A DNA stretch of 64,000 bases, from NCBI RefSeq assembly GCF_022288725.1, contig NZ_JAKNTA010000001.1:308499-372498 (forward strand), read 5' to 3'. Under the pieces are notes generated by a model that saw only the letters and a program-made list of their open reading frames with translations, had not been told where the DNA came from and ran no database searches. This document shows, piece by piece, positions 45,777 to 53,491 of this stretch. A program made the translations under genes and the position numbers. The DNA comes from Kitasatospora sp. A2-31. GTDB lineage: Bacteria; Actinomycetota; Actinomycetes; Streptomycetales; Streptomycetaceae. The number at the start of each line of letters is the position of its first letter. Position 1 is the first letter of the stretch.

Positions 45777-46478
45777 TCAGGCGTTCTTGGGCTCGACGCG
45801 GGCCACCACGGCGTGCGGGCGGCCCGGGTGCGCGGCGGTGAACGCCGCGTGGAGCGCCTCGTGGTCGCGGCCGTCCACCGTCGCCGTCGACCAGCCCTCG
45901 GCGGCGAAGCGCGCCGCGATCCCGCCCCGCCAGCCGTGCGTGGCCGAGGAGTTGTCGATGACGACGACGTGCAGCCGCTCCAGGCCGGCGGCCCCGGCGA
46001 AGGCGACCGCCTCGTGGTTGGAGCCCTCGTCGAACTCCGCGTCCCCGAGCAGCACCCAGACCGCGGGCTCGCTCAGCCCCTGGGCCCGCAGCCCGAGCGC
46101 GGTACCGACCGCCAGCGGCAGCCCGTGCCCCAGCGAGCCGGAGCCGATCTCCACCCCGGGGACGAGCGTCCGGTCGGGGTGGTGGCCCAGCGGCGAGTCG
46201 TAGGCGCCGAAGCTGCTCAGCACCTCCCGGTCGACGAACCCCTTGGCGGCCAGGACGGCGTAGTACGCCATCGGGCCGTGGCCCTTGGAGAGCAGGAACC
46301 GGTCCCGGTCCTGGTCCTCGGCGGTGTCCGGGGTGACGCGGAGCACGCGGTCGTAGAGCACCCACAGGGCGTCCAGGGTGGAGGTGGCGGCTGGGCCGTG
46401 CTTCTCGTCGCCGGTCATCAGGCCCATCAGGGCGGGGAGGTCGCTGAACGCGGCTCCGCCCGGGATCGTCGTCGTCAT
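45777..46478 (-). CDS. transketolase, N-terminal (TPP diphosphate-binding) half
   Basis: 233 aa, somewhat shorter than typical split N-halves. LLSKGHGPMAYYAVL, GSGSLGHGLPLAVG and the TPP motif GDAEFDEGSNHEA...VVVIDN are present. ATG 46478 lies only 7 nt from the inferred -10 box, suggesting a leaderless transcript. First gene of the transketolase pair and divergent from soxR, with a SoxR-like operator in its promoter. Confidence 0.92.
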   Translation of the reverse strand: MTTTIPGGAAFSDLPALMGLMTGDEKHGPAATSTLDALWVLYDRVLRVTPDTAEDQDRDRFLLSKGHGPMAYYAVLAAKGFVDREVLSSFGAYDSPLGHHPDRTLVPGVEIGSGSLGHGLPLAVGTALGLRAQGLSEPAVWVLLGDAEFDEGSNHEAVAFAGAAGLERLHVVVIDNSSATHGWRGGIAARFAAEGWSTATVDGRDHEALHAAFTAAHPGRPHAVVARVEPKNA

Positions 46479-46485
46479 GTCCTCG

Positions 46486-46527
46486 ATGGTGCAACTTGAA
46501 GTCGACTTGAGGTCAAGCGGCTACAGT
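46486..46527. promoter_or_regulatory. SoxR-like box in a divergent promoter
   Basis: Dyad ACTTGAAGTC-GACTTGAGGT (46494-46513), whose halves agree at 8 of 10 positions and resemble the SoxR consensus CCTCAAG-CTTGAGG. On the minus strand TTGACC (46516-46511) and CACCAT (46491-46486) are 19 bp apart; on the plus strand TTGAAG (46496-46501) and TACAGT (46522-46527) are 20 bp apart. Overlong spacers with the dyad between them are the hallmark of MerR-family activation. Confidence 0.72.
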
Positions 46528-46534
46528 GGCCGTC

Positions 46535-47062
46535 ATGACCGAGCCCATCGCCTCCGAGCAGCCAGCCGGCCCCAGCCGCCACGACCTGCTCACCATCGGC
46601 CAACTCGCCGACCGCAGCGGCCTCGCCGCCTCGGCCCTGCGCTACTACGAGAAGCTCGGCCTGATCCACGCCACCCGCACCACCGGCGGCCAGCGCCGCT
46701 ACACCCGCGGCACCCTGCGCCGGGTCGCCTTCGTCCGGGCCGCCCAGCGCGTCGGCCTCTCGCTCGACGAGGCCAGGGTCGCCCTGGACCGGCTGCCCGA
46801 GCACCGCGCCCCCAGCGGGGCCGAGTGGGACGGCGTCGCCGCGTCCTGGCAGGACCGGATCGACGAGCAGATCGCCGAACTGGAGCGACTGAAGGCCAAG
46901 CTCACCGGATGCATCGGCTGCGGCTGCCTGTCGCTCAACCGCTGCGCCCTCTACAACGCCGGCGACCGCGCAGGCGAGGCCGGCCCCGGCGCCCGGTACC
47001 TGCTCACCCGCGATCCGGCCTCCGGCCCCGAGCCGGCCCCGGCGGAGGCCGACGGCCGCTGA
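46535..47062 (+). CDS. soxR: SoxR redox-sensing transcriptional regulator
   Basis: 175 aa. MerR-type winged helix at the N-terminus (LTIGQLADRSGLAASALRYYEKLGLI), a dimerisation helix, then the SoxR 2Fe-2S motif C126-x2-C129-x-C131-x5-C137 (CIGCGCLSLNRC). In streptomycetes SoxR responds to redox-active small molecules rather than only superoxide. TACAGT ends 7 nt before the ATG; there is no ribosome site, so the transcript is likely leaderless. A GTG at 46526 is an unlikely alternative. Divergent from the split transketolase. Confidence 0.94.
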   Translation: MTEPIASEQPAGPSRHDLLTIGQLADRSGLAASALRYYEKLGLIHATRTTGGQRRYTRGTLRRVAFVRAAQRVGLSLDEARVALDRLPEHRAPSGAEWDGVAASWQDRIDEQIAELERLKAKLTGCIGCGCLSLNRCALYNAGDRAGEAGPGARYLLTRDPASGPEPAPAEADGR

Positions 47063-47075
47063 CGCAGCCGACCGT

Positions 47076-47114
47076 CGACCGCCGACCGCCGACCGCCGAC
47101 CGCCGACCGCCGAC
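47076..47114. repeat. 7-nt tandem repeat after soxR
   Basis: CGACCGC repeated five times plus a partial copy, beginning 14 nt after the soxR stop codon. The rest of the gap to 47263 holds no gene. Confidence 0.88.
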
Positions 47115-47263
47115 GCCGCTGACGGGTACTCCGTTCGGCGGACTACGCCCAAGGTCGCACGGTCGCCTACCTCCCCGGACCGGTCCGCGGGCCTCGCCGG
47201 CGGCATAGCCTGCCGGGAACGGAACCGGAACCGCCGGCGCCGGGACGCCAGGAGGAGAGCACG

Positions 47264-47968
47264 TTGAGCACGGACGCACCGGTATCGCTGGTCACGGGCG
47301 CCAATCGGGGGATCGGCCGGGAGACGGCACGCCAGCTGGCCGGCCTCGGCCACACCGTGCTGCTCTGCGCCCGGCGGCAGGAGGACGCCGAGCGCGCCGC
47401 CGCCGAGCTGGCCGGGTCCGCGGGCGCGGTCCTGCCCCGCCGGCTGGACGTCACCGACGGCGACGGCCTCCACGCCCTGGCCCGCGCCGTGGAGGCGGAG
47501 TTCGGCCGGCTCGACGTCCTCGTCAACAACGCCGCGATCGACTACGACACCGCAGCCCGCGCCATCGACGTCGATCTCGACGACGTGCGCCGCACCTTGG
47601 ACACCAACCTCTTCGGCGCCTGGCGCACCACCCAGGCGTTCCTCCCGCTGCTGCGCCGCTCCGCCCGGGCCCGGGTGGTCAACGTCTCCAGCGAGTCCGG
47701 TTCGCTGGCGAGCATGGGCGGCGGGACACCCGCGTACGGCGTCTCGAAGGCGGCCCTCAACGCGCTCACCCGGAAGCTCGCCGATGAACTGCGGGCGGAG
47801 CGGATCCTGGTCAACGCGGTCTGCCCGGGCTGGATCGCCACCGACATGGGCGGACCCGGCGGCGGACCGGTGGAGGAGGGCGGCGCCAGTGTCGTCTGGG
47901 CGGCCACGCTGCCCGACTCGGGCCCCACCGGCGGCTTCTTCCGCCACGGGCGGCCGCTGCCCTGGTAG
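47264..47968 (+). CDS. short-chain dehydrogenase/reductase
   Basis: 234 aa, TTG start with a strong GGAGGAG 8 nt upstream. Classical SDR: cofactor loop TGANRGIG, NNAAI, catalytic Ser in NVSSESGS, YxxxK as YGVSK, and the PG motif CPGWIATDM. The Arg-rich turn after strand 2 (CARRQED) suggests NADP(H). Carbonyl substrate unknown. Resembles plant-type carbonyl reductases by length and the final FFRHGRPLPW. Confidence 0.92.
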   Translation: MSTDAPVSLVTGANRGIGRETARQLAGLGHTVLLCARRQEDAERAAAELAGSAGAVLPRRLDVTDGDGLHALARAVEAEFGRLDVLVNNAAIDYDTAARAIDVDLDDVRRTLDTNLFGAWRTTQAFLPLLRRSARARVVNVSSESGSLASMGGGTPAYGVSKAALNALTRKLADELRAERILVNAVCPGWIATDMGGPGGGPVEEGGASVVWAATLPDSGPTGGFFRHGRPLPW

Positions 47969-48085
47969 CGGGCGGGGGCGGGCGGCGTTCCGACGTTCGG
48001 GTGACCCTCGGCTCCGGTTGCCCGGCGAACGGGCCGGGACGGTCTAGCGTGGGCGCGTCGCCGCAGGCAGCAAGGCTGGAGCAGC

Positions 48086-48568
48086 ATGTCGACCGTCCGC
48101 CCCTCCCGTCACCGCCGGACCGTCCTCGCCGTCGGCGCGGCGGCCGCCCTCCTCCTGATCGGTGCCGCCGGCTGCTCTTCCGACGGGGGCGGCGAGCCGA
48201 AGACCCCGACCGGCACCGCGACCGCCAGCCCGTCGCCGACCTCCCCGGTGTCGCCGTCGCCGACCGCGGCGGCATCCCCGACGGCCACGGGGACGGCCAC
48301 CGGCTCCCCCACCGCGGGGCAGGTCACCGTGACGATCAAGAACTTCCTCTTCAACCCCGCCACCTTCACGGTGGCGCCGGGAGCGAAGATCACCGTCACC
48401 AACCAGGACAGCACCGGACACACGCTCACGGCCATCGGCAAGGAGTTCGACACCGGGTTGCTGGAGCAGGGGCAGTCGGCGACGATCACCGCGCCGTCCG
48501 CCCCCGGCTCGTACGCCTACCACTGCGACGTCCACCCGAACATGACCGGAACGCTCGTCGTCCAGTAG
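48086..48568 (+). CDS. cupredoxin-domain lipoprotein
   Basis: 160 aa. Type II signal with GAAGC lipobox, then a Ser/Pro/Thr-rich linker (about 35-78), then a plastocyanin-like domain. Copper ligands visible: His in STGHTLTA, then Cys, His and Met in YHCDVHPNMTG, a complete type-1 site. It likely carries electrons or copper at the outer membrane face. TAGCGT lies upstream, and the ATG follows GCTGGAGCAGC. Confidence 0.92.
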   Translation: MSTVRPSRHRRTVLAVGAAAALLLIGAAGCSSDGGGEPKTPTGTATASPSPTSPVSPSPTAAASPTATGTATGSPTAGQVTVTIKNFLFNPATFTVAPGAKITVTNQDSTGHTLTAIGKEFDTGLLEQGQSATITAPSAPGSYAYHCDVHPNMTGTLVVQ

Positions 48569-48582
48569 GGCGGCGGACGCCG

Positions 48583-48614
48583 GCGCCCGGCCCGAGCCGG
48601 CTCAGGCCGGGCGC
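48583..48614. terminator. hairpin between cupredoxin and GNAT genes
   Basis: GCGCCCGGCC/GGCCGGGCGC (48583-48592 with 48605-48614) with an inner GAGCC/GGCTC dyad. Overlaps the GNAT stop codon; convergent genes. Confidence 0.75.
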
Positions 48615-49126
48615 GGGTCCGAGCGGAGCAGGCTGTAGCGGACGACATCGCGCCACTCGCCGTCGCGGAAGACCAGGCTGCGCTGCACCCCCTCGCGGGC
48701 GAAGCCGCACTTCTCCAGGGCGCGCTGCTCGGCCAGATTGGTGGTCTCGGTGTCGGCCTCCAGGCGCACCGCCGGCGAGTGCGCGAACAGGTAGTCCACC
48801 AGCAGCCGCTGGGCGGCGGTGCCGATGCCCCGGCCGCGCGCGTCCGGGGCCAGCTGGATGCCGATACTCCAGTACGGCGCCACCGGAACGACGGCACGAC
48901 GCCGCCAGGCGACGAAGCCGCGGAACACGCCGCCGTCGGCCACCGCCAGGTGGGACTGCTCCTCCCCCAGCAGCCCGTTCTCCGCCCACTTGCGCCGCAG
49001 GCGCCCGGGGTCCGACCAGCCGTACCACTGCAGCGGGCCGATGGCCTCCGGATCCTGGACGAGCGCTTCGAGGAGCGCCAAGTCGGCTTCCGAGATCGGG
49101 CGGAGAGATATCCGACGATCAGTCAT
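48602..49126 (-). CDS. GNAT family N-acetyltransferase (RimJ/RimL-like)
   Basis: 174 aa. ISLRPISEADLALLEALV start, acetyl-CoA loop QLAPDARGRGIGTAAQRLLVDYLF and NLAEQRALEKCGFAREGV place it in the RimL/Acetyltransf_3 group, which includes protein N-terminal and antibiotic acetyltransferases. The start is the ATG at 49126. The promoter side lies against the terminator of the next operon. Confidence 0.9.
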   Translation of the reverse strand: MTDRRISLRPISEADLALLEALVQDPEAIGPLQWYGWSDPGRLRRKWAENGLLGEEQSHLAVADGGVFRGFVAWRRRAVVPVAPYWSIGIQLAPDARGRGIGTAAQRLLVDYLFAHSPAVRLEADTETTNLAEQRALEKCGFAREGVQRSLVFRDGEWRDVVRYSLLRSDPRPA

Positions 49127-49156
49127 TGAGTCACTTTAGCCAGCGGCGCGGAGCCT

Positions 49157-49191
49157 CGCGCAGGAAGTCGATCCGGCCGACTTCCTGCGCG
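49157..49191. terminator. terminator of the HATPase-containing operon
   Basis: Perfect 14-bp stem CGCGCAGGAAGTCG (49157-49170 with 49178-49191), 7-nt loop, 17 nt after the last minus-strand stop. Confidence 0.82.
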
Positions 49192-49207
49192 CGAAGCTCT
49201 GCGCGGT

Positions 49208-49363
49208 TCAGCGGAGGTCGTCGGCCAGGGCGGACAGGACGCGGCGGCGGATGCGGGCCGACACCTCGGGGAGGAATGTCGCCAACTCGGCATCCAGGCA
49301 GCGGCGTTCGGCCCGCAGGAGGCGGACCACGACGGCCCACCGGGGGTGGTGGGGGCGCATCAT
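49208..49363 (-). CDS. small hypothetical protein (51 aa)
   Basis: 51 aa, MMRPHHPRW start overlapping the upstream 95-aa gene by 4 nt. Mostly helical and basic (LLRAERRCLDAELATFLPEV). No domain recognised. It is the third member of the coupled set headed by the frameshifted HATPase gene, and such tiny partners are common beside streptomycete HATPase/XRE/DUF397 loci. Confidence 0.6.
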   Translation of the reverse strand: MMRPHHPRWAVVVRLLRAERRCLDAELATFLPEVSARIRRRVLSALADDLR

Positions 49364-49647
49364 CGGTCGACCTCCGGGGCGGTCCAGTGGAGGCGCAGGT
49401 GGTGAACGGCCTCGGGGAGGACGACGGGGAGGTCGAGCGGGCCGGTGCGGTCGAGGTACTCGGCGACGAACCGGTCGGCGGAGGGGCCGGTGAGGTAGCG
49501 CTCGAACCACTGCCACTGAGATCTGCCGATGGGGCGGAACTGCAGGGCGCTCCAGAGGGAGTCGAGCGCGGCGGGGAGGTGCGAGTAGATCGTCGGCGGC
49601 AGGATGCCGCCGGTGATCTCGGCGGCGACGAGGCGGTCCTCCCTCAT
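49360..49647 (-). CDS. hypothetical protein (95 aa) coupled to HATPase gene
   Basis: 95 aa; ATG overlaps the HATPase stop by 4 nt and the stop overlaps the 51-aa gene by 4 nt. Features an aromatic patch (SQWQWFERYLTGPSADRFVAEYLDRT) and a Leu-Pro-rich C-half. No known domain. Translational coupling to the frameshifted upstream gene means the upstream defect could lower its expression. Confidence 0.68.
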   Translation of the reverse strand: MREDRLVAAEITGGILPPTIYSHLPAALDSLWSALQFRPIGRSQWQWFERYLTGPSADRFVAEYLDRTGPLDLPVVLPEAVHHLRLHWTAPEVDR

Positions 49648-50094
49648 GCGACACGCTCCGCGGGGGTGGCGCTGGAGCCGACTTCGGCCCAGACGATCTT
49701 CCCGATGCCCAGGCGAGGGCAGCAGCCCCAGCGGTGCGCGAGGGACTTGACGAGGACCAGCCCGCGGCCGGATTCGTCGTCCTTGCCGGCGGTTCGAAGG
49801 ACGGGCTCCCGTTCACCCCGGGCGTCGTGCACCTCGATCCGGAGACGGGCGGGAGCGAGGTCGAGCACAAGGAGCACCTTGTTGCCGAGGGGCGTGCCGT
49901 GCACGACGGCGTTGGTGACGAGCGGAGACGAGCAGGAGTCCGATGTCGGCGAACTGCTGAGCGGCCGGGGCGCCCGCGAGGAGCGCTTGGAGGTGTCGGC
50001 GGCCCTCACCGGGCGATCGCCGGCTGCGCAAGAGCCAGTGTTCGGCCCGGGCGACGGGGATGGGGACGGGGGCCGAGTCGGCGATTTCGGGCAT
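49644..50094 (-). pseudogene. frameshifted anti-sigma-type HATPase gene
   Basis: The N-terminal part (ATG 50094; MPEIADSAPVPIPVARAEHW to ADIGLLLVS) is in one frame and the C-terminal part (LVTNAVVHGTP, DESGRGLVLVKSLAHRWG) in another. The break is at about 49920-49925, where GTCTCCGCTC replaces an expected GTCTCCGAGCTC, a 2-nt deletion. The span is 451 nt; adding 2 gives 151 whole codons. The intact product would be an RsbW/SpoIIAB-like ATP-binding protein with N-box TNAVVHG and G-box. GGAAGGTGG precedes the ATG. Could be a real mutation or a sequencing error. Confidence 0.82.
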
Positions 50095-50237
50095 GAGGGA
50101 GCCACCTTCCAGGCGCAGTGAGGAGAAGGCGAGTTGCAGGGGACGAGAGCCGGCCGAAGGCATGGGAATGCCCGGCGAGCAGCCATTGTGATCACTCAGA
50201 CGATCCGTCGAGCTACTGCGAGTAGCATGCCCTCATC

Positions 50238-50277
50238 GAGCAATTGCATGCAACCGCTTCCTTTGAGCAATTGCATG
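50238..50277. promoter_or_regulatory. twin GAGCAATTGCATG repeats, candidate XRE operator
   Basis: The 13-nt GAGCAATTGCATG occurs at 50238-50250 and 50265-50277, 27 nt apart. Each contains the palindrome GCAATTGC, and the first extends into TTGCATGCAA. They lie between the divergent HATPase and XRE genes in an AT-rich patch, and so are good candidates for binding by the adjacent XRE protein. Confidence 0.6.
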
Positions 50278-50352
50278 ATCTCTAGCGGGGGTTGAGCCCC
50301 AGAGGGGGGTGGCACACTATGCAAGGAACCAACCAGCCAGGGGGTGTGACGC

Positions 50353-51207
50353 GTGGGCAGTCCGACCGTGCTGCGGCGTAGGCTCGGCGGCGAGCTCGGC
50401 AAGTTGCGCACCTCGCGCGAGATGAACGCCAAGGATGTGGCAGCAGCGCTTGGTTGGTCCGCTTCGAAGCTGAGCCGGATCGAGAGCGGGCAGGTCCCGC
50501 TCCAGGAGCGGGACGCGGCCAAGCTGCTGGCTCACTACGGTGTCAGTTCACCCGAAGAGGTGAAGCACTTCCTCAGCCTGACCAGGCAGAGCCGCCAGCA
50601 AGGCTGGTGGCACGCATATGGCGATGCGTTGCCGGAGTGGTTCCGCGCCTACGTGGGCTTCGAATCCGATGCCACGAAGATCGTCACATATCAGTGCGAG
50701 CTGGTCCCGGGGCTACTCCAGACCGAGAAGTACGCCCGAAGTGTGATCCGGGCAATGAAGCCGACAGAATCCTCCGAGGACGTCGAACGCCGCGTGGCGC
50801 TCCGAATGGCTCGTCAGCAGATCCTCGATCGACACGACCCACCTCAGCTCTGGGCCATCATCGGCGAGGCCGTCATACGGCGCCCGGTGGGCGATGGCGC
50901 CGCTATGGCCGAGCAACTGCATCACTTGGCCGACATGGCCAATGATCGACCTAACGTCACGATCCAGGTTCTCCCGTTCTCAGCAGGGGCCCACGCCGCC
51001 ATGGGAGCGTCCTTCTCGGTGCTTTCATTCAGCGACATCCCGGGCAGCGTGGCCTACTCCGAGGTGACGACCAGCAGCATCTACACGGAGCGCCCATCTG
51101 AAGTCGCCCGCCATGAGGACGCGTTCCTGCGCCTCATGGCGGCTTCAGTCCAACCCGAGAAGTCCATCTCCTGGTTGAGGAAAGTCGCAGAGGAGTACAA
51201 CGAATGA
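50353..51207 (+). CDS. XRE-family regulator with DUF5753 domain
   Basis: 284 aa, GTG start. HTH_XRE at about 10-65 (LGKLRTSREMNAKDVAAALGWSASKLSRIESG), then DUF5753 (about 100-275), including FESDATKIVTYQCELVPGLLQTEKYA. This is the WhiJ/AbaA-type regulator class that works with a DUF397 partner in streptomycete development and antibiotic control. Codon use is visibly less GC3-biased than in neighbours (for example TCGAAGCTGAGC beside CATATGGCGATG). Overlaps the DUF397 gene by 4 nt. Confidence 0.92.
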   Translation: MGSPTVLRRRLGGELGKLRTSREMNAKDVAAALGWSASKLSRIESGQVPLQERDAAKLLAHYGVSSPEEVKHFLSLTRQSRQQGWWHAYGDALPEWFRAYVGFESDATKIVTYQCELVPGLLQTEKYARSVIRAMKPTESSEDVERRVALRMARQQILDRHDPPQLWAIIGEAVIRRPVGDGAAMAEQLHHLADMANDRPNVTIQVLPFSAGAHAAMGASFSVLSFSDIPGSVAYSEVTTSSIYTERPSEVARHEDAFLRLMAASVQPEKSISWLRKVAEEYNE

Positions 51208-51407
51208 CGCAGGACTTCCAAGACGCCAAGTGGCGCAAGAGCACATACAGCAACGGCGAAGGTGACTGCATCGAGGTGGCTGACGGGCTCCCGGGAATCC
51301 TGCCGGTCCGCGACAGCAAGGACCCTGACGGGCCTGCCCTCACCTTCACAACCAGTGCCTGGCAAGCCTTCATTGCTGCCATCCGCAACGGCGAGCTCAA
51401 GGGCTGA
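51204..51407 (+). CDS. DUF397 small protein
   Basis: 67 aa. Typical DUF397: WRKSTYSNGEGDCIEVAD, VRDSKDPDGPALTFT and AWQAFIAAIRNGEL. Partner of the preceding XRE/DUF5753 protein, to which it is coupled by an ATGA overlap. DUF397 proteins are thought to bind the DUF5753 region and relieve or tune repression, rather like a type II antitoxin pair. Confidence 0.95.
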   Translation: MTQDFQDAKWRKSTYSNGEGDCIEVADGLPGILPVRDSKDPDGPALTFTTSAWQAFIAAIRNGELKG

Positions 51408-51412
51408 CCTCT

Positions 51413-51444
51413 TGGCCCCGTCGGGCGATCGCCCGACGGGGCCA
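51413..51444. terminator. perfect 32-nt palindrome after DUF397
   Basis: TGGCCCCGTCGGGCGA and its exact reverse complement, with centre GATC, starting 6 nt after the stop. Confidence 0.9.
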
Positions 51445-51752
51445 GCTCAGTCCACACCTCCGGCCGACGACGCTCGCGAAGCCCCACTCCCTTCGTAGTG
51501 GAAGCGTTATCCGGCACACCCGGAACCAGGACCTCGCCGCCGCCCGCAAAGGGCCCGAACCGGGCCACCACGGGGGCCATGCAGCTCCCCCGCATCCCCC
51601 TCGGAGGGGCAGCTCCCGCAGCCCGCACAGAGGCCTCCACGGCGCCTCACCGCCGCCCCTGACACCGCCTCCGACCAGCGACTTCACCGCGCCCGATCAC
51701 TAGCATCGAGATCAGCGGACAACCCGACCGTCCGCCGTACAGGGGGCTGCGA
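51445..51752. other. gene-free stretch before the methyltransferase gene
   Basis: 308 nt. No frame with a ribosome site or family resemblance on either strand. TAGCAT near 51701 is a possible -10 box for the downstream gene. The stretch may be remnant coding DNA, but nothing can be supported. Confidence 0.4.
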
Positions 51753-52490
51753 ATGCATCGCGACATCCGTACCACCGACGACGTCCTCGACCTCCTCGAC
51801 CGGCTCTTCCCCCCCGAGGCCGACCGCTGGACGGAGAACGCCGCCGGCTGGTGGGACACCTTCTACGCCGACCGGTCCTCCGACCGCCCGTTCTTCGTCC
51901 CCAAGCCCGACGAAAACCTCGTCTCCTACCTCGACCGCGGCCTTCTCCCCTCCTCCGGCCGCGCCCTGGACCTCGGGGCCGGGCCCGGCCGCAACGCGAT
52001 CCACCTCGCCTCGCGCGGCTTCGACGTCGACGCCGTCGACCTCTCCCCCACCGCCGTCGCCTGGGCCGAGGAGCGGGCCCGCGAGGCCGGCGCCGCCGTC
52101 CGCTTCCACTGCGGGAACATCTTCGACGTCGAACTCCCGCACGCCCGCTACGACCTGGTCTACGACTCGGGCTGCCTCCACCACCTCCCTCCCCACCGCC
52201 GGATCAGCTACCTCGCCCTGCTGGCCCGCGTCCTGGCGCCCGGCGGCCACCTCGTCGTCAACGCCTTCGCCGCCGGGGCGATGGGCAGCGAGCTCCCCGA
52301 CGAGGAGCTGTACCGCAACGGCCGGCTCGACGGCGGCCTCGCCTACACCCCCGATGAACTGCGACACCTCTTCTCGGACTTCACCGAGATCGAGATCCGC
52401 CCGATGGAGCCGCAGCCGGCCGACTCGCCGCTCTTCGGCATCCCGGTCCTGCTCACCGCGCTCTTCCGGCGGCCGGCCGAGCGCCCGTAA
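51753..52490 (+). CDS. class I SAM-dependent methyltransferase
   Basis: 245 aa. Rossmann methyltransferase: motif I LDLGAGPGRNAIHLASRG (about 70-87), VDAVDLSPTAVAWA, HCGNIFDVELP, and YDSGCLHHLPPHRR after strand 4. The N-terminal 60 residues carry WDTFYADRSSDRPFFVPKPDENL, as in thiopurine/tellurite-resistance-like methyltransferases. Substrate not predictable. Monocistronic between two terminators. Confidence 0.9.
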   Translation: MHRDIRTTDDVLDLLDRLFPPEADRWTENAAGWWDTFYADRSSDRPFFVPKPDENLVSYLDRGLLPSSGRALDLGAGPGRNAIHLASRGFDVDAVDLSPTAVAWAEERAREAGAAVRFHCGNIFDVELPHARYDLVYDSGCLHHLPPHRRISYLALLARVLAPGGHLVVNAFAAGAMGSELPDEELYRNGRLDGGLAYTPDELRHLFSDFTEIEIRPMEPQPADSPLFGIPVLLTALFRRPAERP

Positions 52491-52497
52491 CACCCAA

Positions 52498-52529
52498 CCG
52501 GCCGGGCACCCTCGTGGGCGCCCGGCCGG
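52498..52529. terminator. hairpin after the methyltransferase gene
   Basis: CCGGCCGGGC/GCCCGGCCGG (52498-52507 with 52520-52529), 8 nt after the stop. Confidence 0.8.
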
Positions 52530-52657
52530 CCGTCGCGCGGCGTCAGGCGCGAACCGTGTACCAGGCGCCGATCCCCCGACAGAAGCCGGAAATGAACCAG
52601 CCGGTCGTGCGGAAGCCGGGCGGTGGGCGAGCCGGAGCAGGTCCACTCCACTGCTTG

Positions 52658-53221
52658 TCACATCGGGCGCAGTGCCGATCCGTCCCGCCAACGGTAGAGG
52701 TCGCGCAGCAAGGCGATCTCGGCGCCGTGATGGATGAGCTCCCTGTTGACGTGCAACACCCTGTTCTCCATGGGGAACTGCTCGGGACCCATCGCGGGCG
52801 GACTCTCCAGGTCGGCGTCCGAGAGCCCGCGGACACCCGCGTGCCATCGCCCGTACATCTCATCGAGCTGTCTCAACGCCTCGTCAGCGGTCCCTGCATA
52901 GTTGAACGTCTGGGAGTCGACGTCCCGGCCATCGAAGTACCATCCGACCCGATATCCCAGGCACGAGACGATGATGTGGGCCAGCCGCCAGGCGATCGTG
53001 GTCACCGGCGCCGGCACCGGATCAGGGTGGGCAGAATCCATCGTCCACCCTCCTGCGTCCGCCGACACCGGTACGGCGGACGTGTCGCGTGGGCGGATGT
53101 TCCAGCAGCCGTGCACCGGCTCCCAGAAGTACTCCTCGTCGGCAAGGCCGTCCAGCCGCGGCCGCAGGTTCTTGTGCCAGTACCAGTCCAACTGCTCTGC
53201 CAGCCGCTCGCTTCTAGTCAT
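52658..53221 (-). CDS. DinB family protein
   Basis: 187 aa. Four-helix DinB/YfiT-like bundle with a His triad candidate: His in WRLAHIIVS, and the pair in RELIHHGAEIALLRDLY. EQLDWYWHKNLRPRLDGL begins the first helix. DinB proteins bind a divalent metal and many actinobacterial members act as bacillithiol/mycothiol-dependent transferases. Start ATG 53221. The minus-strand promoter is in the 53222-53491 gap. Confidence 0.88.
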   Translation of the reverse strand: MTRSERLAEQLDWYWHKNLRPRLDGLADEEYFWEPVHGCWNIRPRDTSAVPVSADAGGWTMDSAHPDPVPAPVTTIAWRLAHIIVSCLGYRVGWYFDGRDVDSQTFNYAGTADEALRQLDEMYGRWHAGVRGLSDADLESPPAMGPEQFPMENRVLHVNRELIHHGAEIALLRDLYRWRDGSALRPM

Positions 53222-53491
53222 CTCTGCACACTACAAGTGAGCTTTCCCCAGGCCACCACGGCAGCCGGTTCGACCAGGACTCACAAGTCGACGCCCTTGC
53301 CCCACGGCACGGCTTGACGCTCGTACCCTCGCGAACGGCTCGACCATCGCACCTCATCCGCTTTCCGGAACGGCTCGTGATGGCCTGTCCGGCATCCGCC
53401 GAACGACCGTCGTCGACCCCCCGCCGAAGGGCGGGGCCGGTCGGGCCGCGGAGTCCGGCGTGGCCTACCGTGGGCGTGAAAGGGGACCGCT

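Noticed and set aside
49644..50163. Two separate small genes in place of the HATPase gene
   Set aside because: Neither half is a complete fold; their joined translation gives a normal HATPase with all motifs in order and a length correct after adding 2 nt.
51397..51687. 96-codon minus-strand frame after DUF397
   Set aside because: It includes the terminator palindrome, has no ribosome site, and its composition is not protein-like.
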